Source: Steinernema hermaphroditum
Lineage: Eukaryota > Nematoda > Chromadorea > Rhabditida > Steinernematidae
DNA length: 64,000 nucleotides
Assembly: GCA_030435675.1 (NCBI GenBank)
Contig: CM059621.1
Coordinates: 12,028,001-12,092,000 of the forward strand
Direction of reading: 5' to 3'
Part shown: positions 60,701 to 64,000 of the stretch, in pieces
Layout: each line of letters starts with the position of its first letter
How positions within the stretch are numbered: position 1 is the stretch's first letter
Made by a program: the position numbers and the translations under genes
Notes under the pieces: model-generated
The model's input: the letters and a program-made list of their open reading frames with translations, nothing else
Told to the model about the DNA's origin: nothing
Database searches by the model: none

Positions 60701-63685
60701 GCATTTATGAGCACCTTCCAACCAAAACAAAATAGTAAGCTTAAGTGTACACTGGGTCACTTGGGAATCATCGATGAGAAAGGATCGTTTTTATGGTGCT
60801 TAGAGCTAATTTTCTGCACGTTTTATACATTCGGCCTATCGTTTACCCCTACCGTCTCAAAAGTCGATCTTAGCGTTACATGTTCGACCGTTCCCTTATG
60901 AGTGTTTTTCTCCTTTAACTAATTTGAAACATCGAAGTCCGATTCCGATAACCGGGAGGCAATCATACATACCCGAGTACCAAAAACACGTCCTACAATC
61001 TATAGCCTCAATCATACAATTGGAAAGCTAATGGTCAAATCTTACTCATATGAAAAGAAACCTTCTTGGAAAGAAATCCAATTAACTTCCTCGTGACAAA
61101 CAAGCTGTTGATGAAGGTCAATTTATGTTTGCATCTGCCTTGTAAAGCATCATTTCATCGTAACTCCCTACTTTGCGGAAATCGTAAATACGGACAGCTG
61201 AACCCAAATGTTATTTTCTCCTAAGAAAACGCTCGTAAATGTTTTGAAATAACAAACTTTTGACTCTCCGTCAAAAGTTAAACGTCAGAGCGGATCGATT
61301 GCGCGGAACGTAAAGTGGCAGGCAACTTTCAAGGGTCCAAATTGAAATGCCCGACTTAGACGTGACACGAACGCTTCTTGTGAGATCGAAGGGGAAGGCC
61401 AGCACCCAAGAGAGACATTAAATCGGTCGATTTGCGATTTTTCGACTTTGTTGGAAGTCTCTTAGCTCGAACTTTGAATCTCCAAAGAGAGCGAGAAGAA
61501 AGTGGCGAGTCCGAGAAATAATAACTACAATCGTGCTTAGTACAAATTCAGTTCTTTGAAAACAACACTGAGCTCTAGAATGCAAAATAAAAAGAACGGA
61601 TCTAACAAGAAATGGTCACGTAGATGTGCCATGTGGGAATCTGAAATTATGCGTCGGGGATCCAAAGTTGAAGAAGGCCTTCCTTGTTTGCAACTTGCAC
61701 CTAGAATATGTGAAGCACAACAATGTCCGTTTTTCCGATCGGTCCAAGATTTAACGTTCCACAAGCGAATCTAGAGTTCAAGAGGACTTTCTTCTTTTGC
61801 AGCCTACACAAAGAGTAAAGAATCAAAGATTGTTTTTTTCAAAGAGAGATTACTCCAGAAAAGAAACCAAACGCTGAAAGTATGCATCATTCTTCGTAAG
61901 TTGATGTGTTGACATTTCGATTTCTCGGTTCTCAGAATGCCCTCCGAACCGTTGTTTTCGCTTTCGTGCATCTTGATGGAATCCAAGAATAGAGGAAGAA
62001 CGGATTGTTGTTTTTAGGCGGACACTTTTCGAAAAAGATTGAAAAACATGAAATGCAAAGAAAAATAGAAAATGGAAAACTTGCGATTTGATAAGAGCAG
62101 ACAAATGTGTAAAATACATGAAGCAGAAACATGTCCTTTCGTTGGGCCATCTATTTTCAAAGCGTCACCTATGTGCTAAAGCTTTTAGAACTGAAGTACC
62201 TGGTCAGTGTGTGTGTATTTCAGGAACTAACTGGATCGTCTTGCATATTTGTTTGCAAGATTACCACCTGTGTGTCAAGTGCACTTGCAGCAGTTTTCTC
62301 AACTTCGTGATCGAACATTAAGCGCCAAGTGAACACAATGTTCTGAGAGGCTAACATTAAATGATGAAATGAGGCACAAACAAAACGCGGTATAGCGGTA
62401 CAAGAACATATCAAATGATGCTTTCCAGTGGTTTCTTGTGTAAAAAGATGTGCCTAAAAATTACATTCTTTCACGAATTCATTATAAGATTTGACCGCGA
62501 ACAACAAAATCACGAATGGATGGCGAACCAATACATTTTATGGCAAGAAAGAGGGTCACCATACGATGCGATGTAGGCTGATGTCGTTTAGGTCCAATTT
62601 GCAAAAACGCCGTTGTGTCGAATAAGATATTCACTTCAGCATTCAAAAGGGAGCACAAAGAATCCTCTATACTATGAAACGCAGAATTTCTTATGGCAAT
62701 AACTACGGTAGAGAGACGACGAAGAAAAAGCATCTCTCAGGAGTCGAAAGTCCATGTTCATCGAAAATGAAAAGTTCCATTAAGGCGCAACATGGACCTC
62801 ATTGGGAAAGAGCCGAAAAGAAGAGAACGACAAAAGCAATGGGCCACGGAGACGGGCGTTCTGTTTTGGAGTCGCCTATAATTACGAATGAATGCGAGGC
62901 TTTGTTTGTGTCGAAAGAGCCGAAGATAATAAATTTTTAGAAAAGCCAGACGCTTGCTGGAAAAAAGGCTAAGGCTCTCAAACACCCACACATCATTTGA
63001 AAACCCATTGAGCACGTTGACTGCAAATTTAGAAAGGCTCCTAACGGGAGTCTAATGTGATTAGCGTAAGGTCAATTGGCTTCTTATGCTTCCCGAGTTC
63101 CAGGAAGCATTTCAACGAACGTTCCTAGGAAGGTAGGGACGATGATAGGGGTGCAGAGTGCCGGTGGTCAGGGCTGACGCATCGAAAGTATAAAGAAATT
63201 ACGAACCACTTTCAGGAATATCCTTTCGCCTCGAATGCGCCCTTCGAAAAATAGATTTTCGTGTGCCGTTATAACCCAACATTACATTCGTCGTGACGAA
63301 GAAATTGACCCTTCCAAGGCCGTATTTTTGACGAAAAGGGAAAGTATCCACTTTGAGTATATATTCGGCACAAACGCTAAAAATAATAGCTATAGCTTGT
63401 CGGTTTAATGTATCTTTTCGGATGTGATAACCCAACATCGCTGAGGGAAGATTCGATTGGAATCCGGTTCTGCCAAGATTGCCCTGAAGGAGGTGTCCCG
63501 TCTTTTTTTCCGCTATTTCGACTTGATTTGGTTCGTCGTCACAACGATCGACTCGAGTCGCCGATTTTTGTAAAAGTTCCCGAATATTCGAAAAGACGTA
63601 AAAGGACATTAGACTTTAGTTGTAGACATACGAAGCAGACAGACATTTGCTACAAAGGACATGGAGCGGTCATTCCCTCAATTCA
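57715..63685. other. About 6 kb without an assembled gene
   Basis: Open frames here (57950-58192; 58778-59167, 129 codons; 60080-60286; 62674-62940; 63199-63609 on minus, 136 codons) lack the C/G third-position bias and splice borders of the genes elsewhere in the window. I recognise none. A faint repeated motif, TAACCCAACAT, occurs at about 63270 and 63430. Confidence 0.45.
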
Positions 63686-64000
63686 ATGTTATCCGAAGCG
63701 GTCGGCTGTTTGGCCGTCGTCTTCAGCTGCACCGTGCTGATCGTTCCGATCATCCTCTGCGTGCGGAAGAAGACTCCATCGTTCCTAGAAAAGGTATGCT
63801 TTGCTTAGTCTCTTTATGATATCTCATCCGCTTCCCTTTCAGGTCACAAAAGCAGGGACTCCGAAGAAAGCGAGTCAAGAGGGCGCGCAAGCACCGAAGA
63901 TTTCGGTGGTCAGTGTGCTTGAGAAGACACCGGAAATCGAGAAGACGCCGCAAGTGAAGACGTCGAAGCGAAGTACGGACAAGCTAGAGCCGAGGAAAGA
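63686..64000 (+). CDS. Single-pass membrane protein with Lys/Pro-rich tail, truncated by window end
   Basis: ATG at 63686 reads MLSEAVGCLAVVFSCTVLIV and continues to PIILCVRKKTPSFLEK. An intron with GTATGC donor and TTTCAG acceptor follows (about 63796-63841), then VTKAGTPKKASQEGAQ and a repetitive tail (VLEKTPEIEKTPQVKTSKRS). It has one N-terminal hydrophobic segment with a basic stop-transfer, then a disordered basic tail with repeated EKTP. I do not recognise the family. The rest lies outside the window. Confidence 0.6.

Noticed and set aside
63199..63609. 136-codon minus-strand open frame
   Set aside because: Composition is unlike the real exons here, and it contains a repeated non-coding-looking motif; no family recognised.

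Overview
The window reads as nuclear DNA of a nematode (Chromadorea). The evidence is dense genes with many introns of about 40-50 nt, nematode-type chemoreceptor genes of the Sra/Srab class, CRAL-TRIO plus GOLD proteins, a clustered cytochrome P450 family, beta-carbonic anhydrase, and start codons sitting just after TTTCAG-like acceptors. All gene models below were assembled by reading splice sites and frames by eye. No database search was possible, so gene names are family calls.

Layout. 1-10.5 kb: no gene I can assemble; diverged tandem repeats, a degenerate mobile-element copy, several GC-rich islands and one candidate minus-strand exon. 10.5-19.8 kb: a long-intron Ral guanine-nucleotide exchange factor (rgl-1-like) on +, with two alternative first exons that both join in phase 0 to the common exon 2; its first intron holds a strong hairpin and a foldback hAT-type element. 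20.3-21.2 kb: a minus-strand family-31 glycosyltransferase whose 5' end I could not resolve. 21.4-25.0 kb: mobile-element territory: a mariner-type terminal-inverted-repeat element, then a decayed Tc1/mariner transposase fused to the 3' part of a decayed P-loop GTPase-like gene. 25.1-27.2 kb: a small membrane-protein candidate and a CRAL-TRIO/GOLD gene, both on -. 30.4-38.0 kb: three CYP3-clan-like P450 genes (one -, two +) with two tRNA genes, one of them inside a P450 intron. 38.3-42.6 kb: three minus-strand genes: a Gln/Asn/Arg-rich protein, an alpha-tubulin and a beta-carbonic anhydrase. 44.8-48.6 kb: two convergent alpha-methylacyl-CoA racemase-type genes with a tRNA-Gly between them; the second has lost the catalytic residues. 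48.6-57.7 kb: repeats and two chemoreceptor genes (+ and -). 57.7-63.6 kb: no assembled gene. 63.7-64.0 kb: the start of a single-pass membrane protein that runs off the window.

There is no operon-like functional unit. The P450s and racemase paralogues are local duplications (xenobiotic or lipid metabolism) and the receptors are a local chemoreceptor pair. The most unusual items are the dead racemase paralogue, the transposase/GTPase chimera, the tRNA nested in a P450 intron, the FRSY-repeat alternative N-terminus of the RalGEF, and a hairpin with arms of about 22 nt in its intron.
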